Positions 1 through 6,910 of a stretch of 17,617 nt of DNA are shown here, in pieces. The DNA lies in the NCBI GenBank assembly GCA_023435805.1, contig JAEZMC010000250.1:1-17617 (forward strand), given 5' to 3'. Each line of letters starts with the position of its first letter. Position 1 is the first letter of the stretch. The notes beneath the pieces were generated by a model. That model had not been told where the DNA came from, made no database searches, and was given only the letters and a program-made list of their open reading frames with translations. The translations under genes and the position numbers were made by a program. The DNA is from Bacillota bacterium (lineage in GTDB: Bacteria > Bacillota > Clostridia > Acetivibrionales > DTU013).

Positions 1-872
1 GCCGAGATGCAGCGTGCATAAACCGCTTCGGTGATTACTGGTGTAGCAACGCCGAGATCCAGCGCGCTTTTGCTTGTCCATTTTCCCGTTCCCTTCTGGC
101 CTGCTTTGTCCAATATGACATCGACCATGGGCTTTCCGGTCTCCGGATCGGTTTTTCCGAATATATCCCTGGTAATTTCAATCAGATAGCTGTCCAGCTC
201 GCCCTCGTTCCATTGGGCAAACACCTCGTGAAGCTCCTGTGCTGACATACCAAGGGTATTTTTCAAAAGTGAATACGCCTCACAAATCAGCTGCATATCC
301 CCGTACTCGATTCCGTTATGCACCATTTTAACATAATGGCCTGCTCCGTCCGTACCGATATAGGTGCAGCAAGGTTCGCCGTCCACCTTGGCGGCTATGG
401 CTGTGAATATGGGCTCTACCAGCGCATATACATCTTTTTCTCCGCCGGGCATGATTGCCGGACCCAGGAGGGCGCCTTCCTCCCCGCCTGACACGCCGGT
501 CCCGATAAAGCGGTAGCCTTCCGCTTCTAGCTCCTTGCTTCTGCGGATGGTATCTCCGTAAAAGGAATTTCCTGCGTCAATCAGGATGTCTCCCTTATCA
601 ATATAAGGCTTGAGCTGCTCTATTGTGTCGTCAACAGGCTTTCCCGCCTTGACCATGATAATGATTTTTCTGGGTATCTCCAGCGAGTTGACAAACTCTT
701 CGACGCTGTACGTTCCGTATACGTTTTTGCCTTTTGCTTCGTCGACGAGTTCATCCGTTTTCCCTCTGGAACGGTTATACACTGAAACGGAAAATCCTCT
801 GCTTTCAATATTCAGCGCAAGATTTTTTCCCATTACGGCAAGTCCTATTACTCCAATATCCTGTTTACTCAT
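1..872 (-). CDS. gnd: 6-phosphogluconate dehydrogenase, decarboxylating (3' end cut by window edge)
   Basis: Oxidatively decarboxylates 6-phosphogluconate to ribulose 5-phosphate with NAD(P)+ in the cytoplasm. The 290 visible residues are the N-terminal part of a protein normally about 470 long; the frame is open to the left edge. Visible are the Rossmann nucleotide-binding motif GLAVMG (residues 10-15), the substrate-binding VSGGEEGA (127-134), the catalytic [14 protein letters not shown] stretch (182-195, with Lys182, His185, Asn186 and Glu189 in family positions) and [13 protein letters not shown] (255-267). The start is set by an AAGGAG site 6-7 bases upstream. It is the last visible gene of the gluconokinase-SDR-gnd run, but 239 bases separate it from the SDR gene because a tandem repeat array lies between. 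Whether it is co-transcribed through the repeats is inferred from strand and function, not seen. Confidence 0.96.
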   Translation of the reverse strand, partial: MSKQDIGVIGLAVMGKNLALNIESRGFSVSVYNRSRGKTDELVDEAKGKNVYGTYSVEEFVNSLEIPRKIIIMVKAGKPVDDTIEQLKPYIDKGDILIDAGNSFYGDTIRRSKELEAEGYRFIGTGVSGGEEGALLGPAIMPGGEKDVYALVEPIFTAIAAKVDGEPCCTYIGTDGAGHYVKMVHNGIEYGDMQLICEAYSLLKNTLGMSAQELHEVFAQWNEGELDSYLIEITRDIFGKTDPETGKPMVDVILDKAGQKGTGKWTSKSALDLGVATPVITEAVYARCIS

Positions 873-916
873 TTTATTTCTCCTTCATCCATTATTACAT
901 ATAAATTTTCTTTTCG

Positions 917-1106
917 AAGGGGACATTCCTCGGCCCTCAGAGCCCTTCCTCCTGCAGAGGTGTGCCCAATAGCTTTAGCGTCAAAAGGGGACATTCCTCG
1001 GCCCTCAGTGCCCTTCCCCCTGCAGAGGTGTGACCAATAGCTTTAGCGTCAGAAGGGGACATTCCTCGGCCCTCAGAGCTCTTCCTCCTGCAGAGGTGTG
1101 TCCCCT
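917..1106. repeat. Tandem array of 68-bp repeats (2.7 copies) with 8-bp inverted termini
   Basis: Two full units (917-984 and 985-1052) are followed by a partial third (1053-1100, 48 bases). Units 1 and 2 differ at four positions; unit 3 differs from unit 1 at one position over its length. Each unit begins AAGGGGACATTCCTCGG and contains CCTCCTGCAGAGG, which can form a CCTC/GAGG hairpin. Only the third copy ends in TGTCCCCT (1099-1106), the exact reverse complement of AGGGGACA at 918-925 (and at 986-993 and 1054-1061). The whole array is therefore bounded by an 8-bp inverted repeat, like a small non-coding mobile or REP/MITE-like element that has expanded internally. It lies between the SDR stop codon and gnd. 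Frames crossing it are open by chance, and no protein is proposed. Confidence 0.9.
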
Positions 1107-1111
1107 CTCCA

Positions 1112-1933
1112 CTAAACCCCCGAAAAGGCCGAAAAGCCGCCGTCGACCGGTACAACAATACCGGTTATAAATTTGGATGCATCCGAACAAAGCCATATCA
1201 GCGTTCCGGTCAGATCTTCCGGCTGACCCATCCTGCCCATGGGAGTGTGTTCGATAATCGTCTTGCCCCTTAGCGTGAATTCACCGGTTTCCGGATTTGT
1301 TAAAAGAAATCTGTTCTGCTCTGTAAGGAAGAAGCCCGGAGCAATGGCATTGACCCTGATTTTATCGCCATACTGTTTCGCCAGGTCGGTTGCCAGCCAT
1401 TGGGTAAAATTGCTTACAGCCGCTTTCGCTGCAGAATAGCCGGGTACACGTGTCAATGGCCTGAAAGCGTTCATGGAGGATATGTTGATAATTACCCCTC
1501 CGTCTTCATTTTTAACCATTTCCCTGCCAAACACCTGCGACGGCAGTATTGCGCCGCCCATCAGGTTCAGGTTGACGACCTTCTGAAGAACGTCGCCCGG
1601 CAAGTCAAAGAAGGACACTTCATCTGAGGTGGTTGCCGCCTTCATGTTGCCACCTACGGCATTGATCAGAATATCTATCCTGCCGAAATCCTTTAAAATC
1701 ACATCAACCGTTTTTTTGATGCTCTCAATGTCCATTGCGTCAAGCTGATACCCTTTGGTTTTGATTCCCTCCTGTTTAATTGCGGCAGCAGCAGCCACAG
1801 CCCTCTCTTCGCTCAGATCACAGACAGCCAGGTTGGCACCGGCCGCAGCAAGTCCTTCCGCCATCGTTGCCCCCAGGACTCCTCCGCCTCCGAGCAATAC
1901 CGCATTTTTACCATTCAGTGTAAATAATTTCAT
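1112..1933 (-). CDS. SDR-family oxidoreductase, D-mannonate oxidoreductase (fructuronate reductase) type
   Basis: Classical short-chain dehydrogenase/reductase of 273 residues, a normal length. The glycine-rich nucleotide site is GGGGVLG (15-21), NAVGG (91-95) follows strand 4, the catalytic Ser is in ISSMN (151-155), the Tyr-x-x-x-Lys pair is Tyr166/Lys170, and PGFF (199-202) is the following loop. The long substrate loop and the C-terminus GGFSAFSGV resemble B. subtilis YjmF/UxuB and Thermotoga UxuD, which interconvert D-fructuronate and D-mannonate. Next to gluconokinase and gnd, a 5-keto-gluconate or related aldonate activity is an alternative. The gene starts 2 bases after the kinase stop codon and its AAGGAG site lies inside the kinase 3' end, so translation is probably coupled. 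The family call is firm; the substrate is uncertain. Confidence 0.9.
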   Translation of the reverse strand: MKLFTLNGKNAVLLGGGGVLGATMAEGLAAAGANLAVCDLSEERAVAAAAAIKQEGIKTKGYQLDAMDIESIKKTVDVILKDFGRIDILINAVGGNMKAATTSDEVSFFDLPGDVLQKVVNLNLMGGAILPSQVFGREMVKNEDGGVIINISSMNAFRPLTRVPGYSAAKAAVSNFTQWLATDLAKQYGDKIRVNAIAPGFFLTEQNRFLLTNPETGEFTLRGKTIIEHTPMGRMGQPEDLTGTLIWLCSDASKFITGIVVPVDGGFSAFSGV

Positions 1934-1935
1934 GA

Positions 1936-3450
1936 TTATTCTCCTTTCGAATCTGGGTAAACTTGATAATATATTTTTTTTGATAGTTCATACGCTTTCA
2001 TGTATATTTCATGATTCCCATCTATTGGGCGTATTTTCTTGACCGGGCGCATACCCGGCAGGACCTTTTTAAGATCCGTCAACCCCAGTGCTGCCATGCA
2101 TAAAAAGGCTGCGCCCAGTGAAGAGGCTTCCTGAACCTCCGGGACGAGGATCTCCTTATTGAAAATGTCCGCCTGTATCTGCAGCCACAGATCTGATTTG
2201 GTATAGCCTCCATTGGCCCGTATCTGTGTTGCATTGTCCCGCAGCTCCATCATCACTTCATATACGGAGTACATCCGGAACATGACCCCTTCCATTGCCG
2301 CACGAATGATGTGTTTTCTATTGTGGGCATATCCCAGCCCGTACATTATCCCCCTGGCACCCGCATTCCAGTTGGGGCTTCTCTCCCCCATCAGATATGG
2401 CAGGAATATGAGGCCTTCGCTCCCCGGTGCTATTTCCGCGGCATACGCGTCAAAAAGCTTGTAAATACTTTCGCCTGTTTGCTGCGCATCATATTCAAAC
2501 TGTTTCCTAAATTCTTCGCGAAGCCACTTCAGAACAATACCGCCGTTATTGATGGCGCCGCCGGCCACCCACATATCTTTCGTAAAGGAATAGCACCAGG
2601 TTCTTTGCCTGGAGTCCAGAAGAGGACTGTCCACCGCCGTACGTACCGCACCGCTGGTACCTACGGTGGATGAAAGCGCGGTGTCATCCGTAACACCACA
2701 GCCAATGTTGGCCAGGATACCATCTCCCGACCCGATGACTACCGGCGTATCGCGGGATATCCCAAGCAGTTCCTCATACTCTTTTTTAAAACCTCTGAAA
2801 ATATGGGTACACTCCACTACTTCGCTGAGCTTGTCCTCCGTAATTCCAAGGATATCCCGGATTATGCCGCCGTCCCAGCTCTGGGTGTGGATATTATAAT
2901 AGCCCTGGCTGGACGCCAGTGTATAATCCACCGCAAATACGCCATAAAGCCTGTACAGGATGTATTCCTTGATTGTAACGAATTTTTGTGCTTTTTTAAA
3001 GGTTTCCGGTTCATTGCCCGCATACCACAGAATCTTGCTCAGAGGGTACATCGGGTGCTGTACCCTGCAGCCGGTTCTGTTGTATAGGTCGCTCACATTG
3101 AAGCTGCGGGCGATATACTCTGCTTCCGCAGCCGCCCTGCCGTCGGCCCAGGTCATCACGTTCGACAGAGGTCTGCCCGCCCCGTCCAACAGCAGCAGGC
3201 TGTGCATATGGCAGCTTATTCCGATTCCGGACAACGCCGTCCGCCCGATGCCCGAGTCGTCCATGCAGCTTCTGATGACTTGCAGCGTAGAATCAAATAC
3301 GTGGTCGGCATTTATTTCAGCACGTCCGTCAACGGTTGCAGTGAGAGAGTATTCTATACTCGATATATTTTTCAGCATACCGTCCCGGTCGAATAAAACA
3401 GCCCTGACACTTGAGGTTCCAATATCCAGGCTTAAAAAAATCTCATTCAT
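1936..3450 (-). CDS. gntK: Gluconokinase, FGGY carbohydrate kinase family
   Basis: Phosphorylates D-gluconate to 6-phosphogluconate with ATP in the cytoplasm, supplying the substrate of the downstream 6-phosphogluconate dehydrogenase. It has 504 residues, typical for FGGY kinases. Visible are the N-terminal phosphate-binding loop LDIGTSS (8-14), GISCHMHSLLLLD (77-89), WADGRA (101-106), the FGGY catalytic GSGDG with Asp243 (240-244), TVGTSGAVR (262-270) and GGAINNGGIVLKW (297-309). The last two are characteristic of the FGGY gluconokinase branch rather than of xylulokinase or glycerol kinase. The start has a GGAGG site six to seven bases upstream. It is the first gene of the minus-strand module and is divergent from the AraC regulator at 3587, which probably controls it. 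Confidence 0.9.
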   Translation of the reverse strand: MNEIFLSLDIGTSSVRAVLFDRDGMLKNISSIEYSLTATVDGRAEINADHVFDSTLQVIRSCMDDSGIGRTALSGIGISCHMHSLLLLDGAGRPLSNVMTWADGRAAAEAEYIARSFNVSDLYNRTGCRVQHPMYPLSKILWYAGNEPETFKKAQKFVTIKEYILYRLYGVFAVDYTLASSQGYYNIHTQSWDGGIIRDILGITEDKLSEVVECTHIFRGFKKEYEELLGISRDTPVVIGSGDGILANIGCGVTDDTALSSTVGTSGAVRTAVDSPLLDSRQRTWCYSFTKDMWVAGGAINNGGIVLKWLREEFRKQFEYDAQQTGESIYKLFDAYAAEIAPGSEGLIFLPYLMGERSPNWNAGARGIMYGLGYAHNRKHIIRAAMEGVMFRMYSVYEVMMELRDNATQIRANGGYTKSDLWLQIQADIFNKEILVPEVQEASSLGAAFLCMAALGLTDLKKVLPGMRPVKKIRPIDGNHEIYMKAYELSKKIYYQVYPDSKGE

Positions 3451-3586
3451 TGCATCCTCCCATGCCCCTGTATTATATTATATGTTACTGCTAATCTCAT
3501 TATATATTAATTAATTACAATATTCTTTGTTATAATTGCTTGTTAGTGTGTAAATGTTGCTGTATACTAGTATATGAGGTGATCTT
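3451..3586. promoter_or_regulatory. Divergent intergenic promoter region between gntK and the AraC regulator
   Basis: A 136-base AT-rich spacer holds the start signals of both genes. On the minus strand, perfect TATAAT hexamers occur at 3472-3477, 3477-3482 and 3499-3504, but none has a convincing -35 box at 17 bases, which would suit a promoter needing an activator. No clear repeated AraC operator half-sites could be fixed by eye. The region is assigned by position between divergent genes. Confidence 0.5.
3528..3536 (+). promoter_or_regulatory. Extended -10 promoter element for the AraC regulator
   Basis: TGTTATAAT matches the extended -10 consensus TGnTATAAT exactly and would give a leader of about 45 bases before the start at 3587. 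A second candidate is TTGTTA (3540-3545), a 17-base spacer and TATACT (3563-3568), which would start transcription almost at the ribosome binding site. Either could be real; no experimental start is known. Confidence 0.45.
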
Positions 3587-4453
3587 ATGGGGCTTCCCAT
3601 GCAGAAGTTTACAACCAGGCAATATATGGTAAACAATGACTTTGAGTTTTTCCATTATAAAGACGAACCCACGCTGGAAATAGATTACCACAACCATGAT
3701 TTTTATGAGATTTATTTCTCCATATCCGACAAGGTGAACTATATTATCGAAGGAAAAGCCTATAATCTGAAACCGGGCGATATATTACTGATCAGCAATA
3801 AGGAGCTTCACAGGTCCATTCCGGATCCGGGCAATCTTTATGAAAGAGTGGTCATATGGGTGAATCCCGATTTTGCCAAAAGATATAGTACGGAGGGAAC
3901 AAACCTGGCCCAATGCTTTGATTCCACATCCATTAAAAAAAATAATCTGCTGCGTCCGAATCCGAACATGCTGAGTCAGCTTAGAAATATCCTCACACGG
4001 CTCGGCAGTGCCTGCACCGATAAAGTCTATGGCAGCGATATCCTGCGCAGCATTTACCTTGTTGAGCTGCTGACCTACCTGAATATCGCGTATTTTGACG
4101 TATACAGGGAGAATGTACAGGAGGACATCGTATACAACCAGAAGGTGAATGATATGATCCATTACATCAATGACCATTTGGGAGAGGACCTCTCCCTGGA
4201 AGCGCTGTCCAGAAAGTTTTTCACCAGCAAATATCACCTGTTAAGGGAGTTTAAAAAATACACGGGGTGTACGCCGCACAATTACGCCTTGCGCAAAAGG
4301 CTCATTTATGCCAGGGAGCAGCTGAAGGCCGGCAATAAAATATCCGATATATGCCAGTCATGCGGATTTGGCGACTACTCAAACTTTTCCAGATCCTTTC
4401 AAAAAATTTATCGCATCACACCAAAGCAGTTCAGGGAAACCATTCAGCAGTAA
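3587..4453 (+). CDS. AraC-family transcriptional regulator with N-terminal cupin domain
   Basis: A cytoplasmic one-component sugar-responsive regulator of 288 residues, typical for the family. The N-terminal half is an AraC-type cupin: YHNHDFYEIYF (34-44, with the His-x-His pair) and GKAYNLKPGDILLI (56-69). The C-terminal AraC DNA-binding domain spans roughly 187-288, with helix-turn-helix 1 around DLSLEALSRKFFTSKYHL (201-218) and helix-turn-helix 2 around KISDICQSCGFGDYSNFSR (251-269), ending in the usual ITPKQFR. The start follows GAGGTGAT at 3576-3583. It is the only plus-strand gene here, divergent from the gluconate module and convergent with the heparinase-like gene. The arrangement suggests it controls gntK and the genes after it; the inducer is unknown. 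Confidence 0.93.
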   Translation: MGLPMQKFTTRQYMVNNDFEFFHYKDEPTLEIDYHNHDFYEIYFSISDKVNYIIEGKAYNLKPGDILLISNKELHRSIPDPGNLYERVVIWVNPDFAKRYSTEGTNLAQCFDSTSIKKNNLLRPNPNMLSQLRNILTRLGSACTDKVYGSDILRSIYLVELLTYLNIAYFDVYRENVQEDIVYNQKVNDMIHYINDHLGEDLSLEALSRKFFTSKYHLLREFKKYTGCTPHNYALRKRLIYAREQLKAGNKISDICQSCGFGDYSNFSRSFQKIYRITPKQFRETIQQ

Positions 4454-4458
4454 ATTAG

Positions 4459-4495
4459 AAAAGCCGTGCGCTCCTTTTACGGATACACGGCTTTT
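4459..4495. terminator. Bidirectional rho-independent terminator between convergent genes
   Basis: AAAAGCCGTG (4459-4468) and CACGGCTTTT (4486-4495) form a perfect 10-bp stem with a 17-base loop, starting 5 bases after the AraC stop codon. The A/T ends of the stem provide a U-run in both directions, so it can end the plus-strand araC transcript and the minus-strand operon whose last stop codon is at 4557-4559. Confidence 0.88.
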
Positions 4496-4556
4496 CATAT
4501 ACCTTCCAGTGGCGGTTTCCATCCGGCAGCGATCCTATCGGCGCTCTCCGATCCTG

Positions 4557-6833
4557 TTATACCCTGCCTTCAATGCTTCCCCAGGAGCACACGCCAAGCT
4601 TTCTTGAAAAATCCATCTGAAGGTTTTGATACGGCTTTGTGGCAAAAATATTCCTTCCGCGGAAATTGGCCTGTGTCACCTCCACAAGGGCATACCGGAC
4701 GCCGGTATCGTCTTCCCTTCCGAGCAGCAGGAGCGCATCCGTTTCAAACTCTCCGTAACCAGCCTTCCCTTCTTCATAGGTGTATACCGGACGCACATTC
4801 AGGTCCGCTATACCATACGTATCATCATTCTTCAACCCGATTGTATAAGCACTGCCGTCAACCGTAAGTGTAACGCATGCGCATCTTCCGCCTTCGACCG
4901 GTTCAAGGCTGAGGCTTGCGGCAATACGTTCCGCCCTGGCTCTCGCCGCATCAATTTCCATTTGGCTGTCGCCGGTCTCCGGTATCAGAACGGATACGAA
5001 ATTATAGAACTCATTCTCTCTGAAATAGCGGCTGACATATTGTGAAAGCCCCTGCTCCATCCTGTAATTGCGGCGGATTTCCTCCACCGAGTATGCACGG
5101 TCCCCGCCGGCGAAAGCAACCAGCAAGCTCTGCTTTGCGACTGTCCGGGCTTTTACCCCGGCGCAAAGCTCCTCCTTGTCCCTTCTGAATATATAAAGCC
5201 CTTCGGGGCTGTCCTGATCAATCCGGTAAACGCCTTCCCCAACCTGATGCACCGTTTCGGCAAAATACATTACCCCGGCTGTTCTGGGACCTTCCGATAG
5301 CGCCTTCAGGCTGTCGATCACGATATAGACGCCTTCATCCTTTAAACGGACGATACTTCTGTCACAATCCACACCGGAATACGGATCATTCAGTCTTGTG
5401 CGGGAAACCTCTGCAAATGAAAACCGCTCAAAATACAGCTTCTCCGTTGTAACCGGCAGATAATCCCCGATATTCTCGGCATACTCGATCAGCCCTTTTT
5501 CCCTGAACATCCTGCCGTTTCGTACGATCACCCTGTTGTGATAAAAGTCGGCGCGGTAATGCCCGTTGGTGGTAAATGCATCGCGATACCCGCCGTCTCG
5601 CAGGAATACCGCGCCGTTGGCGCACAACGCAGCGATGGATTGTTCATCCGCATGTCCGTGGTGCGGTTTTTCCGCATGAACAGGAATGGTTTTCTGGAGG
5701 TATTTCCGGCTAAGCCTGCCATACGGGCCCACATCGCGATAATTGTACATCAGGTAATGCGCAGACGGATCCCATCCGCTTCTGTAAACAATTTTTTTCC
5801 CGATCATATCGCACAATGCCTCACAGGATAGAAACTCCGGTTCAGCCGGAGCGATGCCGTCGTCACACCACAGCAGCGCATTGGTCAGGCCTCTGGTGGC
5901 TTGCGGGCTGGTATCGAGCGTCTTGTTTTCAGAAACATTCTTAAAGATTTTCTCTGCGGCATACTTCAGATAACCGTCCTTGTGCCGTGCCGCAACCAGT
6001 TCAATTGCCGACAGCGCAAGAAGCGAGTCCGTACCCATGTCGAACCGGCTGTCTCCGTATTCCGGGAACCCTCCCCAGGGCAGCATGATAGAAGCAAAAT
6101 AATTTGCATAATACCCCATCACAGCATCCACGGATGCGTCCCATATGCCTTTGGCGGAGATATACTCCGACAGGGCGTTGATCCATATGGCGGAATAGCC
6201 GTTTGAATCCTCAATGGACCAGCGTCCGACATTCTGCTCAAAAAGGCGTCCGGACAGGCTTGCTGCCATCTCCGACATACTGTTTTCCGGGAACAGCTCC
6301 GAGAAGCAATGGAGCATTATGGCACGAAGTACGCAGCGATTGTGCGTTCCCCATTCCGCTTCATTGAACAGCGAAGTGATTTCACCGATGCACAGCTTCT
6401 CAATGCGCGCTTGCTCCTCAGCGGTATAGACTCCTGCCTTGAAGAGCCGATAAAGCGTTTTTAATGCAGGTCCAAAAGCAAATGCTATCTCAATCACCGG
6501 CATTGTGGCAAAATTCTTTGAAAAGCCCGAACCTTTCACCGCTTCCACAAATGTGTTGCCACTCTCAGCAAAGACAGGTTTTCCACGCATCAGCTCGTCC
6601 TGTACCTCACACAGTAAAAACAGTGCCTTATTGCAGGAATGCAGATGTCTATCGTCCCTGTTGTACAAGTAAAGCGTACCTTCCATATCAATAAGATGGC
6701 CGAGCCAGTTCAGCCCATTGAAATCGCCTGTATTAAAAAATGTTTTCTTTGCCTCTTCAAAACGAGGGTATTCCTGCGCCACAAGTGTATCTGCAAGGCT
6801 GGCCAGATACGCTGCGTATTCTTTTTTGGCCAT
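4557..6833 (-). CDS. Heparinase II/III-like protein, putative intracellular polysaccharide lyase
   Basis: A 758-residue protein with the two-part build of heparinase II/III-like lyases (PL12/15/17/21 type), which cleave uronate glycosides by beta-elimination. The N-terminal alpha/alpha toroid (about 1-340) carries WGTHNR (161-166) and WSIEDSNGYSAIWI (205-218, with Tyr213), which sit where these lyases keep their Asn/His and Tyr. The beta-sandwich part has HHGHADEQS (391-399), matching the family H-x-HAD signature, then LRDGGYRD and YHNRVIVRN (431-439). The start is placed at 6833 because GGAGGGAAAGG (6840-6850) precedes it; the longer frame to 6884 has no such site. There is no signal peptide, so it should act in the cytoplasm on imported oligosaccharides. 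It is the last gene of the operon, before the terminator. Exact family and substrate are not determinable by eye. Confidence 0.82.
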   Translation of the reverse strand: MAKKEYAAYLASLADTLVAQEYPRFEEAKKTFFNTGDFNGLNWLGHLIDMEGTLYLYNRDDRHLHSCNKALFLLCEVQDELMRGKPVFAESGNTFVEAVKGSGFSKNFATMPVIEIAFAFGPALKTLYRLFKAGVYTAEEQARIEKLCIGEITSLFNEAEWGTHNRCVLRAIMLHCFSELFPENSMSEMAASLSGRLFEQNVGRWSIEDSNGYSAIWINALSEYISAKGIWDASVDAVMGYYANYFASIMLPWGGFPEYGDSRFDMGTDSLLALSAIELVAARHKDGYLKYAAEKIFKNVSENKTLDTSPQATRGLTNALLWCDDGIAPAEPEFLSCEALCDMIGKKIVYRSGWDPSAHYLMYNYRDVGPYGRLSRKYLQKTIPVHAEKPHHGHADEQSIAALCANGAVFLRDGGYRDAFTTNGHYRADFYHNRVIVRNGRMFREKGLIEYAENIGDYLPVTTEKLYFERFSFAEVSRTRLNDPYSGVDCDRSIVRLKDEGVYIVIDSLKALSEGPRTAGVMYFAETVHQVGEGVYRIDQDSPEGLYIFRRDKEELCAGVKARTVAKQSLLVAFAGGDRAYSVEEIRRNYRMEQGLSQYVSRYFRENEFYNFVSVLIPETGDSQMEIDAARARAERIAASLSLEPVEGGRCACVTLTVDGSAYTIGLKNDDTYGIADLNVRPVYTYEEGKAGYGEFETDALLLLGREDDTGVRYALVEVTQANFRGRNIFATKPYQNLQMDFSRKLGVCSWGSIEGRV

Positions 6834-6839
6834 GTCGAT

Positions 6840-6850
6840 CCTTTCCCTCC
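6840..6850 (-). promoter_or_regulatory. Ribosome binding site fixing the heparinase-like start
   Basis: GGAGGGAAAGG on the minus strand ends 6 bases before the ATG at 6833. It selects this start over an in-frame ATG 51 bases upstream. Confidence 0.8.
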
Positions 6851-6862
6851 AAGTCCATTGTG

Positions 6863-6886
6863 CAGTGCATAAAAGCTGCAGCACTG
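6863..6886 (-). other. Small inverted repeat in the intergenic spacer of the two toroid genes
   Basis: CAGTGC (6863-6868) and GCACTG (6881-6886) are complementary with a 12-base loop inside the 77-base spacer between the 542-residue and 758-residue toroid genes. There is no U-run after it on the minus strand. It could be an mRNA stem-loop that tunes expression between the genes, or chance. Confidence 0.35.
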
Positions 6887-6910
6887 TTAAATGTATTAAT
6901 TTTTCGCTTT

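Noticed and set aside
917..1106. Possible CRISPR array
   Set aside because: The units are directly adjacent and nearly identical over their whole 68 bases, with no unique spacers, and no cas genes are in the window.
937..1196. Open frames of 63-73 codons on the minus strand across the repeat array
   Set aside because: They consist of the repeat read in different frames. The unit length of 68 is not a multiple of three, so the reading changes with each copy, and no ribosome binding site was seen.
2960..3514. Plus-strand open frame of 184 codons reaching the divergent promoter region
   Set aside because: It is antisense to the gluconokinase 5' end and lacks recognisable protein features.
3451..3586. 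Catabolite-responsive (cre) operator
   Set aside because: No match close enough to the cre consensus was found by eye in this region or in 15532-15734.
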